A DNA stretch of 64,000 nucleotides from Lysobacter arenosi (GCF_016613475.2 NZ_CP071517.1:744001-808000); one strand, 5' to 3'; positions 1 to 9,345 are shown, counted from the first letter of the stretch. The notes: generated by a model not told the origin, from the letters alone. Numbers and translations: made by a program.

Positions 1-14
1 TTAGTTGCAGTCGC

Positions 15-36
15 GGGAGGGGCGCCGGCCCCTCCC
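15..36. repeat. GC-rich hairpin at window start
   Basis: A perfect 9-bp inverted repeat, GGGAGGGGC (15-23) and GCCCCTCCC (28-36), with a 4-base loop. There is no T-tract on either side, so it is not a clear intrinsic terminator. It sits upstream of the AsmA-like gene. The window begins with tta, which could be the stop codon of a minus-strand gene lying outside the window, but nothing else supports that. Confidence 0.4.
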
Positions 37-92
37 ACCGGCAAGCCCCGGTGTGATGCCGATTCTCACAATGCGTTGGCTAAGCTGCGCGC

Positions 93-2333
93 ATGAACAG
101 CGCCCAGTGGAACAGCCAGCTACGGTCGTACTGGAATCGCCTTCCGCCGAACGTACGCCCGTGGCTCAGGCGCATCGTCCTGGGGCTGCTGATCCTCTAT
201 GCGACCTACTTCCTGCTCGGCAACCTGTTCCTCAATACGCCGCTGGGACCGTGGGTCGCCAACCGCAAGCCGGAGAAGTTCCAGATCCAGTGGGGGCCGG
301 GCATCACCCTGTGGCCCGGCCGCGTGACCGTCTGGGACGTGGACATGAAAGGGCAGGTCGGCCGCACCCGCTGGTCGGTACAGGCCGGCAAGGCGAAAGG
401 GAGCGTGGCGATCCTGCCGCTGCTGCACAAGGAAGTCCGCGTGCCGGACGTGGAGGCATTCGACGTGACCGGCGGCGCGGACCTGCTGGAGGTGCGCAAG
501 CCGCCACCGCAGCCGCGGCCCGGTGGCTGGGTGCTGCGCTTCGATCGCATCCACACCGAGTCGATCCGCAGCGGGCATTTCGCCGGCCTGGAATTGCAGG
601 GACCGGGTAGCGCGGAAGTCGGCTTCTACAAACAGCTGCGCGGCGGCGCGCTCGAGCTGATGCCATCGACCGCGCATTTCGACAAGGCCCGACTGGCGTA
701 CAAGGGCGACACGATGCTGCACGAGGCGCGGATCGATGCGCGCTTCGCGATCGCCCGCCATACCCGCGCGCAGGCGCCGGGCGTCCGCAAGCTGCTGATG
801 ACCGATGCCGAACTCAGCCTGGATGGGTTGTCGGCCGCGGTGAAGACCGTCACCGACAAGCAGGGAAAGGTCACGATCTCGACCGTGCCCGGCCAGGGCA
901 AGGCGCACGCCAAGCTGGCCTTCGCACGCGGGTCGCTCAAACCCGGCAGCGAGCTGCGCTGGCACATGCCCGTGACCGGCACCGACATCGCCGGCAAGCC
1001 GCGTGAGGGCGCGCTGGACTTCATGCTGGATGTCGATCGCGACATCGTCTTCAAGGCGAAGGCGCCTGCGCAGGAAGGCAAGCCGCTGTTTCTCGATGCC
1101 GACCTGCGTCTTCGCGGCACCGACATTCCGTTGCAGGATTTCAAGTCGGTCGTGCCGCGCGCGTCGGGTCACGTGGTGGGCCGTTGGGAGTTCTCGTCGC
1201 TGCGCTGGCTCGGCAACCTGTTCAATGCGCCCTGGCTGGCGCTGGACGGCTCCGGCGCGGTCGACGCCGACGTGCAGGTCGTCAACGGCAAGATCGCCGC
1301 CGGCAGCCGCTTCGGCATACCCGAGGTCGATGCCGTGGCGCACGTGATGGGCAGCCGCATCCAGGGCCGTGCGCGTGCCGCTGGCCGGCTCGATGCAGGT
1401 CCCAACGACGAGTTGCTGCCGTTTCTCGAGCTGGTGATGGACCGCTTCAACATCGCCGCGGAGGACGCGCCCAATCGGCCGTACGTGGAGGGGCAGAACC
1501 TGCGCCTGGACCTGCAGACCATCTCCGGTCTGGAGCGCGCGAAGCTCAGGCAGCCCGGCGCAGTCAAGCAAGTTCGCGACGCGCTGCGGGCGCATCTGGT
1601 CTTCGCCGATGCGCGTGTTCCCGACCTGCGCGCCTATAACCGTTATCTGCCGGTGGCACAGATGCGCTTCGAAGGTGGCGCCGGAACGGTCAGTGGCGAC
1701 GTGGTCCTCGATGGCGCCGGCACGGTCGGTACCGGCGTGATGCGGGTCAAGGGCAACGGCACGCAGATCCACTTCGCCGGCATCTCCCTGCGCGGCAACG
1801 TCGACGTCAACACACAGCTGCGACGCGCGGATCTGACCGGCCACAACTTCAACATCGACGGAACCCGGGTAACGCTGAACAACATGAGCTTCACCGAGCC
1901 CGGAGGCGAGTCGCGCAGCGGCTGGTGGGCGCGGATCGAGTTGCAGCGGGCGCGGATGGACTGGGACAAGCCGGTCACGGTGAACGGTCGCGCCAATATC
2001 GCCATGAAGGATGTCGGCTTCCTGCTGGCGCTGTTCTCGCGCAAGCGCGACTACCCCAAGTGGGTGTTCAAGATGATCGACTCCGGCCAGGCCCAGGTCA
2101 GCGCCAACGTGCAGTGGCGGGACGACGTGCTGGTGCTCGACCGGGTCGAGGCCAGCAACCAGCGCTACGACCTCAAGGCCCGATTGCGGCTGAAGGGCAA
2201 GAGCCGTGTCGGCAGCCTGTATGCCAACTGGGGCGTGCTCAGCTGCGCGGTGGCGGTCAACAACGGCCAGCGCGACTTCCACATGATCAAGGCCAAGCAG
2301 TGGTACGAGTCGCAGCCCAACCTGCTGCGCTGA
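93..2333 (+). CDS. AsmA/DUF748-like membrane-anchored periplasmic protein
   Basis: 746 residues. A short basic N-terminus is followed by one hydrophobic segment (about residues 28-48), and the rest is a long hydrophilic body rich in beta-type sequence. This is the layout of AsmA/YhdP/DUF748-type proteins, which are inner-membrane anchored with a large periplasmic beta-rich part linked to envelope lipid homeostasis. No catalytic motif is visible. The ATG at 93 puts the hydrophobic anchor near the N-terminus. It stands alone, followed 80 bp downstream by the NfeD gene on the same strand. The family assignment is inferred from architecture; the substrate or role is unknown. Confidence 0.72.
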   Translation: MNSAQWNSQLRSYWNRLPPNVRPWLRRIVLGLLILYATYFLLGNLFLNTPLGPWVANRKPEKFQIQWGPGITLWPGRVTVWDVDMKGQVGRTRWSVQAGKAKGSVAILPLLHKEVRVPDVEAFDVTGGADLLEVRKPPPQPRPGGWVLRFDRIHTESIRSGHFAGLELQGPGSAEVGFYKQLRGGALELMPSTAHFDKARLAYKGDTMLHEARIDARFAIARHTRAQAPGVRKLLMTDAELSLDGLSAAVKTVTDKQGKVTISTVPGQGKAHAKLAFARGSLKPGSELRWHMPVTGTDIAGKPREGALDFMLDVDRDIVFKAKAPAQEGKPLFLDADLRLRGTDIPLQDFKSVVPRASGHVVGRWEFSSLRWLGNLFNAPWLALDGSGAVDADVQVVNGKIAAGSRFGIPEVDAVAHVMGSRIQGRARAAGRLDAGPNDELLPFLELVMDRFNIAAEDAPNRPYVEGQNLRLDLQTISGLERAKLRQPGAVKQVRDALRAHLVFADARVPDLRAYNRYLPVAQMRFEGGAGTVSGDVVLDGAGTVGTGVMRVKGNGTQIHFAGISLRGNVDVNTQLRRADLTGHNFNIDGTRVTLNNMSFTEPGGESRSGWWARIELQRARMDWDKPVTVNGRANIAMKDVGFLLALFSRKRDYPKWVFKMIDSGQAQVSANVQWRDDVLVLDRVEASNQRYDLKARLRLKGKSRVGSLYANWGVLSCAVAVNNGQRDFHMIKAKQWYESQPNLLR

Positions 2334-2414
2334 GTTCCCCGCTTCCGTTTCCTTAACGGATGGTGGTGTTAACTCGTACTGCGGCGGGCGCTCTGCGCGC
2401 TCGTCGGCGCACCG

Positions 2415-3845
2415 ATGAACGTGCACGTCCGATCGTGGATGGTTGCCTGCGCGCTGCTGGTGGCAGCGTTGCCGGCGGGTGCGCAGTCGTCATCTGCGCC
2501 GATGCCAACTGCGCCGCCGTCGGGCGCGGTGCTGCTGCTCGACATCAAGGGCGGAATCGGTCCGGCCACGCGCGATTACCTGCGCAGCGGGCTCAAGCGC
2601 GCCAACGAGGAGGGTGCCCGCGCGGTGGTGCTGCGTATCGACACGCCCGGCGGCCTGGATGCGGCCACGCGCGACATCAATCAGTCGATCCTTGCATCGC
2701 CCGTTCCAGTCATTGCATGGGTCGCGCCGGAAGGCGCGCGCGCCGCCAGCGCCGGTACTTACATCCTGTATGCCTGCCATCTGGCCGCGATGGCACCGGC
2801 GACATCGCTCGGTGCCGCCACGCCCGTGTCGATGGGCGGTCCCGGTGCCGGGCCGGAGCGGGCGCCGGATGAGCCGCGCGGGCAACGCGAAGCTCCCGCC
2901 GGGAATGCGCCGGCCACGGGTCCGTCGCCGCGCCAGGAGCCACGCGACGCAATGTCGCGCAAGGCGATCAACGATGCCGTCGGCTACCTGCGCAGCCTCG
3001 CCGAATTGCGCGGACGCAACGGCGATTTCGCCGAGGCCGCCGTGCGTGACGCGGCGACGCTGACGGCGACCCAGGCGCTGTCGCAGGGCGTGATCGAGAT
3101 CGTCGCAGGCAACACCGACCAGCTGCTGCGCCAGGCACACGGCCGCAAGGTGCGGCTCGCGCAGCGCGAGACGACGCTCGATCTGGTCGGCCAACCGGTA
3201 ACGGTGGTGACGCCGGACTGGCGCGCGCGCCTGCTGGCCGTGCTCACCGAGCCGACGGTGGCGTACCTGCTGTTGCTGATCGGTCTGTACGGACTCGTGT
3301 TCGAAGGCTACAGCCCCGGCGCGATCCTGCCCGGCATGGTCGGGGCGATCTGCCTGCTGCTGGCGGCATACGGACTGCAGGTGCTGCCGGTGAACTACGC
3401 GGGAGTGGCGCTGATCGTGCTGGGCGTGGCGCTGATCGCGATCGAGTTCGCGATGCCGAGCGTGGGCGCGGCCGGGGTCGGCGGCGTGGTCGCCCTGGTC
3501 GCCGGCTCGCTGATCCTGTTCGACACGCAGGTGCCCGGGTTCGGCGTGCCGGGTGGATTGATCGCCGGCATTGGCGGAGCCACCGCGCTGGTGTTCATGG
3601 GCATGATCTGGCTGGCCTCGCGTGCGCGACGGCAACCGGTGGTCAGCGGCCAGGAAGAGCTGATCGGGCAACTGGCGGTGGCCACGCGCGACTTCGACGG
3701 CGCAGGGCAAGTACACATCCGCGGCGAGCACTGGCAGGCCAGTTCGGCAGTGCCGGTGCGACGCGGGCAGGCGGTGCGCGTGCTGGCTCTGGACGGACTG
3801 GTGCTGCGCGTGGCGCCCGACGAGGAAACGACGCCACCCCACTGA
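2415..3845 (+). CDS. NfeD-family membrane serine protease (ClpP-class, NfeD1b long form)
   Basis: 476 residues. The signal peptide ends near AGAQ (residues 21-24). The ClpP/SppA-like protease domain (about 37-225) carries the DTPGG motif (76-80), a likely catalytic Ser in ASAGTY (Ser112) and a candidate general-base Lys in SRKAIND (Lys183), the Ser-Lys dyad of this family. Several membrane helices follow (about 275-400), then a C-terminal OB-fold NfeD domain. An insert of about 35 residues rich in Pro, Gly and Arg (about 142-178) separates the Ser and Lys parts. A slipin gene follows after 26 bp. In studied archaeal and bacterial pairs, NfeD1 cleaves the stomatin C-terminus; a role in membrane quality control here is inference. 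Confidence 0.88.
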   Translation: MNVHVRSWMVACALLVAALPAGAQSSSAPMPTAPPSGAVLLLDIKGGIGPATRDYLRSGLKRANEEGARAVVLRIDTPGGLDAATRDINQSILASPVPVIAWVAPEGARAASAGTYILYACHLAAMAPATSLGAATPVSMGGPGAGPERAPDEPRGQREAPAGNAPATGPSPRQEPRDAMSRKAINDAVGYLRSLAELRGRNGDFAEAAVRDAATLTATQALSQGVIEIVAGNTDQLLRQAHGRKVRLAQRETTLDLVGQPVTVVTPDWRARLLAVLTEPTVAYLLLLIGLYGLVFEGYSPGAILPGMVGAICLLLAAYGLQVLPVNYAGVALIVLGVALIAIEFAMPSVGAAGVGGVVALVAGSLILFDTQVPGFGVPGGLIAGIGGATALVFMGMIWLASRARRQPVVSGQEELIGQLAVATRDFDGAGQVHIRGEHWQASSAVPVRRGQAVRVLALDGLVLRVAPDEETTPPH

Positions 3846-3871
3846 ACGCATTCCACTGAAGGAGAGCTTCC

Positions 3872-4636
3872 ATGTACCTGGCGATGTACTTCCCGGCGAT
3901 CGTGCTGCTGGCGGTGATCCTGATCACTGCGATCAAGGTGCTGCGCGAGTACGAACGCGGTGTCGTGTTCCAGCTTGGCCGCTTCTGGAAGGTCAAGGGG
4001 CCGGGCCTGATCCTGCTGATACCGATCGTGCAGCAGATGGTGCGCGTGGATCTGCGCACGGTGGTGATGGACGTACCGCCGCAGGACGTGATCTCGCGCG
4101 ACAACGTCTCGGTGCAGGTCAACGCGGTGGTGTACTTCCGCGTGGTCGATCCGCAGAAGGCGATCATCAACGTCGAGCATTTCTACGAGGCCACCAGCCA
4201 GCTGGCGCAGACCACGCTGCGCTCGGTGCTGGGCCAGCACGAACTCGACGAGATGCTGGCCGAGCGCGAGAAGCTCAACGACGACATCCGCAACATCCTC
4301 GACAGCCAGACCGACGCCTGGGGCATCAAGGTCGCCAACGTCGAGATCAAGCGCGTCGACCTCAACGAGACGATGGTCCGAGCGATCGCGCGCCAGGCCG
4401 AGGCCGAACGCGTGCGCCGCGCCAAGGTGATCCACGCCGAAGGCGAGCGCCAGGCGGCAGCGATGCTGGTCGAGGCCGGACGCCTGCTGGGTGGCGATCC
4501 GCGCGCGATCCAGTTGCGCTACCTGCAGACGCTGACCGAGATCGCCGGCGAGAAGAGTTCGACGATCGTGTTCCCGCTGCCGATCGAACTGATCGAGTCG
4601 GTCTTGCCGCGTTCGCGTGGAGAACCCGGGGCGTGA
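3872..4636 (+). CDS. Slipin / stomatin-like SPFH-domain protein
   Basis: 254 residues. It has an N-terminal hydrophobic segment (about 5-25), then a Band 7/SPFH domain starting at [14 protein letters not shown], and a charged helical region rich in Ala, Glu and Arg (about 165-215), as in stomatins. GAAGGAGA lies 6-12 bases before the ATG at 3872, a good ribosome binding site. It is the second gene of an NfeD-slipin pair and very probably co-transcribed. Slipins form oligomeric membrane scaffolds and are both substrate and partner of NfeD proteases. Confidence 0.92.
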   Translation: MYLAMYFPAIVLLAVILITAIKVLREYERGVVFQLGRFWKVKGPGLILLIPIVQQMVRVDLRTVVMDVPPQDVISRDNVSVQVNAVVYFRVVDPQKAIINVEHFYEATSQLAQTTLRSVLGQHELDEMLAEREKLNDDIRNILDSQTDAWGIKVANVEIKRVDLNETMVRAIARQAEAERVRRAKVIHAEGERQAAAMLVEAGRLLGGDPRAIQLRYLQTLTEIAGEKSSTIVFPLPIELIESVLPRSRGEPGA

Positions 4637-4648
4637 CCGCCGCCGCTG

Positions 4649-5062
4649 TCATGGCGTGGCGGATGCGGTGGATGCATCACCGACGCGGACGGCACCTGGC
4701 TCTGGCTGGTACACGGTTGTGCAGACCTCTGCCGTGCTGCGGGCGCAGCGATTGCTCTTCACCCTCGTGAACCGTGCCGGCACCTGCGCCGGCCGATAGG
4801 TCAGGCGCAAATTGTGGCCGACGCGTTCAAGGGCCACGTTCTCGCTGGCCAGTCGCTGGGTCGCGCGGGTGAAGTCGTGTTCGGCACGGGCTTCGAGAGT
4901 CAGCCCTGATGGAGTGCCGAGGATGGTGCGCAGGCTATCGGTCGGCATCCGGAGCAGGCCTGCCAGACTCTCAACGGATATTTCCTGCGCTTCGGCCGCG
5001 GCCGCAGGTGCGGGGGCGGCGATGACCAGGGTCAACGCCATGGCAAGGGACGCGAGTTTCAT
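4649..5062 (-). CDS. Small secreted protein of unknown function
   Basis: 137 residues. The start was set at the ATG ending at 5062 because GGAGG lies 5 bases upstream and it gives a clean signal peptide (MKLASLAMALTLVIAAPAPAAAAEA); a longer frame starting at 5134 has no such support. The mature part contains a helical stretch with ARAEHDFTRATQRLASENVA and two cysteines near the C-terminus (about residues 106 and 114). I recognise no family. It converges with the slipin gene, stop codons 12 bp apart. Confidence 0.6.
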   Translation of the reverse strand: MKLASLAMALTLVIAAPAPAAAAEAQEISVESLAGLLRMPTDSLRTILGTPSGLTLEARAEHDFTRATQRLASENVALERVGHNLRLTYRPAQVPARFTRVKSNRCARSTAEVCTTVYQPEPGAVRVGDASTASATP

Positions 5063-5224
5063 GGAGCCTCCGTAGCCAGAACGGGTGGACCGATGCACCG
5101 GCGAGGCGGCATGCGACGCGGCTCGGAACACCACGAGAAATGTGCTGGCATGGAGGGATACGTGTTCGCCGCGGCGCGGTTACACGCAAGCCGATCGTCA
5201 ACGCCGGGAACCAGGCCCGCAGGG

Positions 5225-5258
5225 AAGAAAAACAAAGGGCGCCGAAGCGCCCTTTGTT
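5225..5258 (-). terminator. Rho-independent terminator of rluB
   Basis: A perfect 12-bp stem, AACAAAGGGCGC (5231-5242) and GCGCCCTTTGTT (5247-5258), with loop cgaa, which reads UUCG on the minus strand. A run TTTCTTCCC follows in the minus direction. It lies 23 bp past the rluB stop. The stable UUCG tetraloop and T-rich tail make this a strong call. Confidence 0.88.
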
Positions 5259-5280
5259 ATTCCGTCATTTCAGGCAGCGA

Positions 5281-6966
5281 TCAAGCGCCGCCGCGCGGAC
5301 CGCGGCCGCCACCGGGGCGTCCGCCACCGCGCGGACCGCCCGGACGCGGGCCACCGGCCGGACGACCGGCGCCGCCCGGACGTGCACCGCCGCCGGGACG
5401 ACCACCCGGACCACCGGGACCGCCGCCACCCGGACGGCCGCCGCCACCGGGGCGACCGCCAGCCGGACGCGGGGCGCGCGGCTTGTCGCCGTACGGATTG
5501 AAGGCGCCCGGATTGGCGTGATCGGACGGGAAGCTCGGCGCGTTGCCCGGATGCCCGTAAGGACGCGAGCTGCGCTGTCCCTGGCCCTGGCCGCCACCAC
5601 CACCGCCGCCTTCACGACGCGGACCGCGCTCGCCGAAGCCGCCGCGGCCTTCGCCGCCGAAGCCACCGGAACGCTCGCCGCCGTAGCCGCCGCCACCGGG
5701 ACGACCGCCGCCGCCACCCGGACGCGGACCCTTGCCGCCCTGCGGACGACCCTGGCCCGGACCCTTGCCGCGACCATCCGGATTGCGGTGGCCGCTCGGA
5801 CCGGTGCTGACACCGTCCGGCACGTACCAGGTGCGGAATGCCGCCGGATTGCCATCCGGCAACGGCTTGGGACCCTTTTCCTTGCGCTGCTTGAACGGCT
5901 TCTGCGACTGGTTGGCGGCGGCTTCGCCGCTGACCGTCAGGCCACCGTGCTTGCGCGGGCCGCCACGGCCACGGCCGCCACGGTCTTCGCGCACATGGTC
6001 GAAGCGACGCAGCTCACGGCCTTCGTCGGCAGTGTTGTGGCCACCGACGTAGCCATTGGAACGGGCGCGACCGGTGAGGTCGATGGTGGCCTTGGTCGCC
6101 TTGCGCTGGCCGATCACCGGCTGCAGGGTCAGCGACGACGGCGTACCGTCCTCGAGGCCGAGCTTGTTGCGCAGTGCTTCGACCGCATCGGACGCCAGCT
6201 CGCGCGATTGGCCACGCAGCAGCTCGCGCGGCAGCGCGACGTCGCCGTAGCGCACGCGCTTGAGGCGGCTGACCTGGCAACCCTGCGATTCCCACAGGCG
6301 GCGCACTTCGCGGTTGCGACCTTCCTTGACCACGACGCGGAACCAGTCGTGCGAATCGGTGCCGCCGATGCGTTCGATCTCGTCGAACTTGGCCGGGCCG
6401 TCCTCGAGCGCGACGCCACGGGCGAGGCGGTCGACGATGTTCTCGGGAACGACGTCCTGGCCTTCCGGTGCGCGCACGCGGCAGACGTACTCGCGTTCGA
6501 CTTCGAACGACGGGTGCATCAGCGCATTGGCCAGTTCACCGTCGGTGCTCAGCAGCAGCAGGCCGGTGGTGTTGATGTCGAGGCGGCCGATCGCGATCCA
6601 GCGGGCGCCCTTCAGCGCGGGCAGGGACTCGAACACGGTCGGGCGACCTTCGGGGTCTTCGCGCGTGGTCACTTCGCCTTCGGGCTTGTTGTACATCAGC
6701 ACGCGCGAGGGATCGGTCAGCGCGCTGGCGACGAACTGGCGTCCGTCGAGCTCGACCTTGTCGCCACTCTTGACGCTCATGCCGACCTGCGCGACTTCAC
6801 CGTTGACCTTCACCAGGCCGTCGGCGATGCGCTGTTCCAGCGCACGGCGCGAGCCAAGGCCGGCCTGTGCCAGGACCTTGTGCAGGCGCTCTTCCAGCCG
6901 CGGCGCTTCGCCCGTGGTGTCGGTGATGCGCTTGAGGGTGAGCTTGCGGCTCTTTTCTTCAGTCAT
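5281..6966 (-). CDS. rluB: 23S rRNA pseudouridine synthase RluB with long Gly/Arg/Pro-rich tail
   Basis: 561 residues. An S4 RNA-binding domain (about 23-75) is followed by an RsuA/RluB-type catalytic domain (about 85-270) with catalytic Asp130 in IGRLDINTTG. RluB converts U2605 (E. coli numbering) of 23S rRNA to pseudouridine. The remaining C-terminal half (about 305-561) is low complexity, dominated by GG, PGG, RPGGG and RGG-like runs, far longer than the short basic tail of E. coli RluB. The ATG overlaps the end of scpB by 8 bp, so translation is probably coupled. It is the last gene of scpA-scpB-rluB. Confidence 0.93.
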   Translation of the reverse strand: MTEEKSRKLTLKRITDTTGEAPRLEERLHKVLAQAGLGSRRALEQRIADGLVKVNGEVAQVGMSVKSGDKVELDGRQFVASALTDPSRVLMYNKPEGEVTTREDPEGRPTVFESLPALKGARWIAIGRLDINTTGLLLLSTDGELANALMHPSFEVEREYVCRVRAPEGQDVVPENIVDRLARGVALEDGPAKFDEIERIGGTDSHDWFRVVVKEGRNREVRRLWESQGCQVSRLKRVRYGDVALPRELLRGQSRELASDAVEALRNKLGLEDGTPSSLTLQPVIGQRKATKATIDLTGRARSNGYVGGHNTADEGRELRRFDHVREDRGGRGRGGPRKHGGLTVSGEAAANQSQKPFKQRKEKGPKPLPDGNPAAFRTWYVPDGVSTGPSGHRNPDGRGKGPGQGRPQGGKGPRPGGGGGRPGGGGYGGERSGGFGGEGRGGFGERGPRREGGGGGGGQGQGQRSSRPYGHPGNAPSFPSDHANPGAFNPYGDKPRAPRPAGGRPGGGGRPGGGGPGGPGGRPGGGARPGGAGRPAGGPRPGGPRGGGRPGGGRGPRGGA

Positions 6967-7921
6967 TTTTGTATTGCTCCGACTCGGCCATCTCGGCCTC
7001 GTCTGTGTCTTCCGGAACGGTCGTCGTCTCGACGGCGTGTATGTCTTGCTCGGGATCGTTCACGTCCGCCGCGCGCATTCCCGGCGCGGCATCGGGGGTG
7101 CCCTGTGGGGCGGTGTCTTGTTCGTCGGACCCGTCGAAGTCGGCGTCGATCTGCTCGTCGCCGGCTTCGAGGTCTTCCGTGTCGCCGAATGCCGTCATGT
7201 CGTCCACGACTTCAATGCTGGCTTCGGCGGTCGTTTCGTTCACGGCTTCGATGTCCGCGATCGGTTCGTTGCCGTCCTGCGCCGCATCGATGTCGAGGTC
7301 GGAGTTCGAGGCTTCGTCGGTGCCGACGCCATCGGCGATGCCACCGGCGGCGATCGGCGGTGCGCCGTCGAACTGCAGCTGCGGTTCCAGCTCGCCGATG
7401 TCCTTGAGTTCCGACAGCGGCGGCAGCTCGTCCAGGCGCTTGAGGCCGAAGTAATCGAGGAAGCCGCGCGTGGTGCCGAACAGCGCCGGCTTGCCCGGTA
7501 CGTCGCGGTGGCCGACCACGCGGATCCACTCGCGCTCTTCGAGAGCTTTGATGATGTTGCTGTTGACCGCCACGCCGCGGACCTGCTCGATCTCGCCGCG
7601 CGTGATCGGCTGGCGGTAGGCGATCAGCGCCAGGGTCTCGAGGGTGGCGCGGGTGTAGCGGGTCTGGCGTTCGGTCCACAGCCTGGCCACCCAGGGGTGG
7701 ACATCGGCCTTGACCTGGAAGCGGAAGCCCGAGGCGACCTCGACCAGTTCCACGCCGCGATTCTCATCGCCCGCGCGCAGCGCTTCGAGTGCCTGTTCGA
7801 CACTGTCGGCCGGCGCCGGCTGGTCGTCGGGAAACAGCGCCTGCAGCTGGGCCAGCGTCAACGGCTGGTTGGAGGCCAGCAGGGCGGCTTCGACGATGCG
7901 GATGACTAGCTGTTGATCCAT
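6959..7921 (-). CDS. scpB: Segregation and condensation protein B, acidic C-terminal extension
   Basis: 320 residues. The N-terminal 165 or so match ScpB: two winged-helix domains, with LALIAYRQPITRGEIEQVRGV and the helix around TTRGFLDYFGL. ScpB dimers bind ScpA and bridge SMC heads in the condensin-like Smc-ScpAB complex; smc itself is at 34.5 kb. The last 145 or so residues are an Asp/Glu-rich, probably disordered extension absent from short ScpB proteins. The gene follows scpA after a 140-bp gap holding an inverted REP-like pair, and overlaps rluB by 8 bp. Confidence 0.92.
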   Translation of the reverse strand: MDQQLVIRIVEAALLASNQPLTLAQLQALFPDDQPAPADSVEQALEALRAGDENRGVELVEVASGFRFQVKADVHPWVARLWTERQTRYTRATLETLALIAYRQPITRGEIEQVRGVAVNSNIIKALEEREWIRVVGHRDVPGKPALFGTTRGFLDYFGLKRLDELPPLSELKDIGELEPQLQFDGAPPIAAGGIADGVGTDEASNSDLDIDAAQDGNEPIADIEAVNETTAEASIEVVDDMTAFGDTEDLEAGDEQIDADFDGSDEQDTAPQGTPDAAPGMRAADVNDPEQDIHAVETTTVPEDTDEAEMAESEQYKND

Positions 7922-7958
7922 GGATGGGTTCGTTTGTGCCTGGCAGTGTTATGTGTTC

Positions 7959-8036
7959 GTCATCCCGGCGAAAGCCGGGATCCACCTTGAGCTGCAGCGA
8001 ATATCAAAATGGGTCCCGGCTTTCGCCGGGATGACG
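7959..8036. repeat. Inverted pair of REP-like palindromes between scpA and scpB
   Basis: Copy one (7959-7983) contains TCCCGGCGAAAGCCGGGA. Copy two (8011-8036) is its reverse complement, TCCCGGCTTTCGCCGGGA followed by TGACG. Each copy folds as a hairpin and the two are inverted about a 27-bp spacer. Related copies occur at 45225-45254, 54318-54340, 54394-54419 and 59891-59913. Such elements often sit within operons and stabilise or attenuate transcripts; that role here is inference. Confidence 0.8.
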
Positions 8037-8061
8037 CGGTGACGACGCGATGTCACGAGAA

Positions 8062-8982
8062 TCAGTCGTCATTCGCAGCCGGTTCGTCGAACTCGCTGCT
8101 CAGTTCGATCTCTTCCCCTTCCTTCAGCAGCGCCAGCGACTTGACGTAGATCGGCGCGAACGGCGCGTCCTGCACGATCTCGACCAGTTGCTCCTTGGCC
8201 AGCGTCAGCAGGCCCAGGAAGGTCACCACCACGCCGAGCTTCCCTTCCTCGGCGGTGAACAGCGACTCGAAGCGGTAGAAGCTGCCGTCCTTGAGTCGCT
8301 CCAGCAGCTCGCCCATGCGCTGGCGGACGCTCAGTGCATCGCGCTTGATCGCGTGCTGGGTGAACAGCTCGGCGCGCTTGAACACGTCGTGCAGCGCCAG
8401 CAGCATCTCCTTGAGCTCCACCGGCGGCGGCAGGCGGACCGAGGCGCGGTCGGGCACGAATGCCTGTACCGGTGCCGTGTCGCGATCCTGCCGGGGCAGG
8501 GTGTCGATGTCTTCGGCGGCCTTCTTGAAGCGTTCGTACTCCTGCAGCCTGCGCACCAGCTCGGCGCGCGGGTCGTCTTCCTCGCCTTCCTCGGCGGCCG
8601 AGCGCGGCAGCAGCATGCGCGACTTGATCTCGGCCAGCATCGCGGCCATGACCAGGTAGTCGGCCGCCAGCTCAAAGCGCATCTCGTGCATGGCCTGGAT
8701 GTAGGCGACGTACTGGCGGGTGATGTCCGCCACCGGTATGTCGAGGATGTCCAGGTTCTGCCGGCGGATCAGGTAGAGCAGCAGGTCCAGCGGCCCTTCG
8801 AACGCGTCCAGGATGATCTCCAGGGCGTCCGGCGGGATGTACAGGTCCTGCGGTATCTGCAGCACCGGCTGGCCATGCACTACCGCCAGCGGCATTTCCT
8901 GCTGCTGCGGGTGCGTGGGAGCCTGGGACTGGGCGACCACGATCTGCGGGTCGCTCGCGTCGGCTGCGCGTTCTTCGGTCAT
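8062..8982 (-). CDS. scpA: Segregation and condensation protein A (kleisin)
   Basis: 306 residues. It has the ScpA hallmark FEGPLDLLLYLIRRQNLDI and a helical N-terminal region (YLVMAAMLAEIKSRMLLPR), with a winged-helix C-terminal part (VVTFLGLLTLAKEQLVEI). It is the kleisin that closes the SMC ring. The ATG ending at 8982 was chosen because GGAGGGG lies about 10 bases upstream; a GTG 30 bp earlier has no better signal. First gene of a minus-strand cluster with scpB and rluB. Confidence 0.93.
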   Translation of the reverse strand: MTEERAADASDPQIVVAQSQAPTHPQQQEMPLAVVHGQPVLQIPQDLYIPPDALEIILDAFEGPLDLLLYLIRRQNLDILDIPVADITRQYVAYIQAMHEMRFELAADYLVMAAMLAEIKSRMLLPRSAAEEGEEDDPRAELVRRLQEYERFKKAAEDIDTLPRQDRDTAPVQAFVPDRASVRLPPPVELKEMLLALHDVFKRAELFTQHAIKRDALSVRQRMGELLERLKDGSFYRFESLFTAEEGKLGVVVTFLGLLTLAKEQLVEIVQDAPFAPIYVKSLALLKEGEEIELSSEFDEPAANDD

Positions 8983-9345
8983 TCGGAACCGGCCCCTCCG
9001 GGCCGTGGGCACTGCTATCGCTTCGGTGCTGGCGGCCTGATGAGGCCACCATATGGGTGCAACGGACTGCTTAAGTCGGTGCTGAGCCCGAACGCCTACG
9101 ACCTGCGCACCATGCGGGGGCGTGGCGGCGAAAGACGATCTGGGTTACGGGCGCAGGCCGTTGGGGGCAGCGGCGCACCACCTGGGTGCGTGCATGGCGA
9201 CGGTGTGGGGAGCCAGTCGCGACGGCCGCTGCATCCGGCCTTGGGCTGTGGAAGCTAGGTTACGGCCTCGTTCTGGCCGTGTCCAGCGGCGTCTGCGCGG
9301 GCAATGGCTACAATTCATTCAGACCCGACAGGATGCACAGAACGC
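8983..9345. other. Gene-free stretch between divergent scpA and yciI-like genes
   Basis: 363 bp upstream of both neighbours. No convincing gene is visible: the short frames here lack ribosome binding sites and family features. It must contain the promoters for scpA (minus) and the yciI-bolA pair (plus). The only recognisable promoter piece is a TACAAT -10-like hexamer at 9309-9314, about 32 bp before the plus-strand ATG; no good -35 accompanies it. Confidence 0.5.

Noticed and set aside
1-3. tta at the window start as a stop codon of a minus-strand gene.
   Set aside because: Only three bases are inside the window, so no reading frame or family can be tested.
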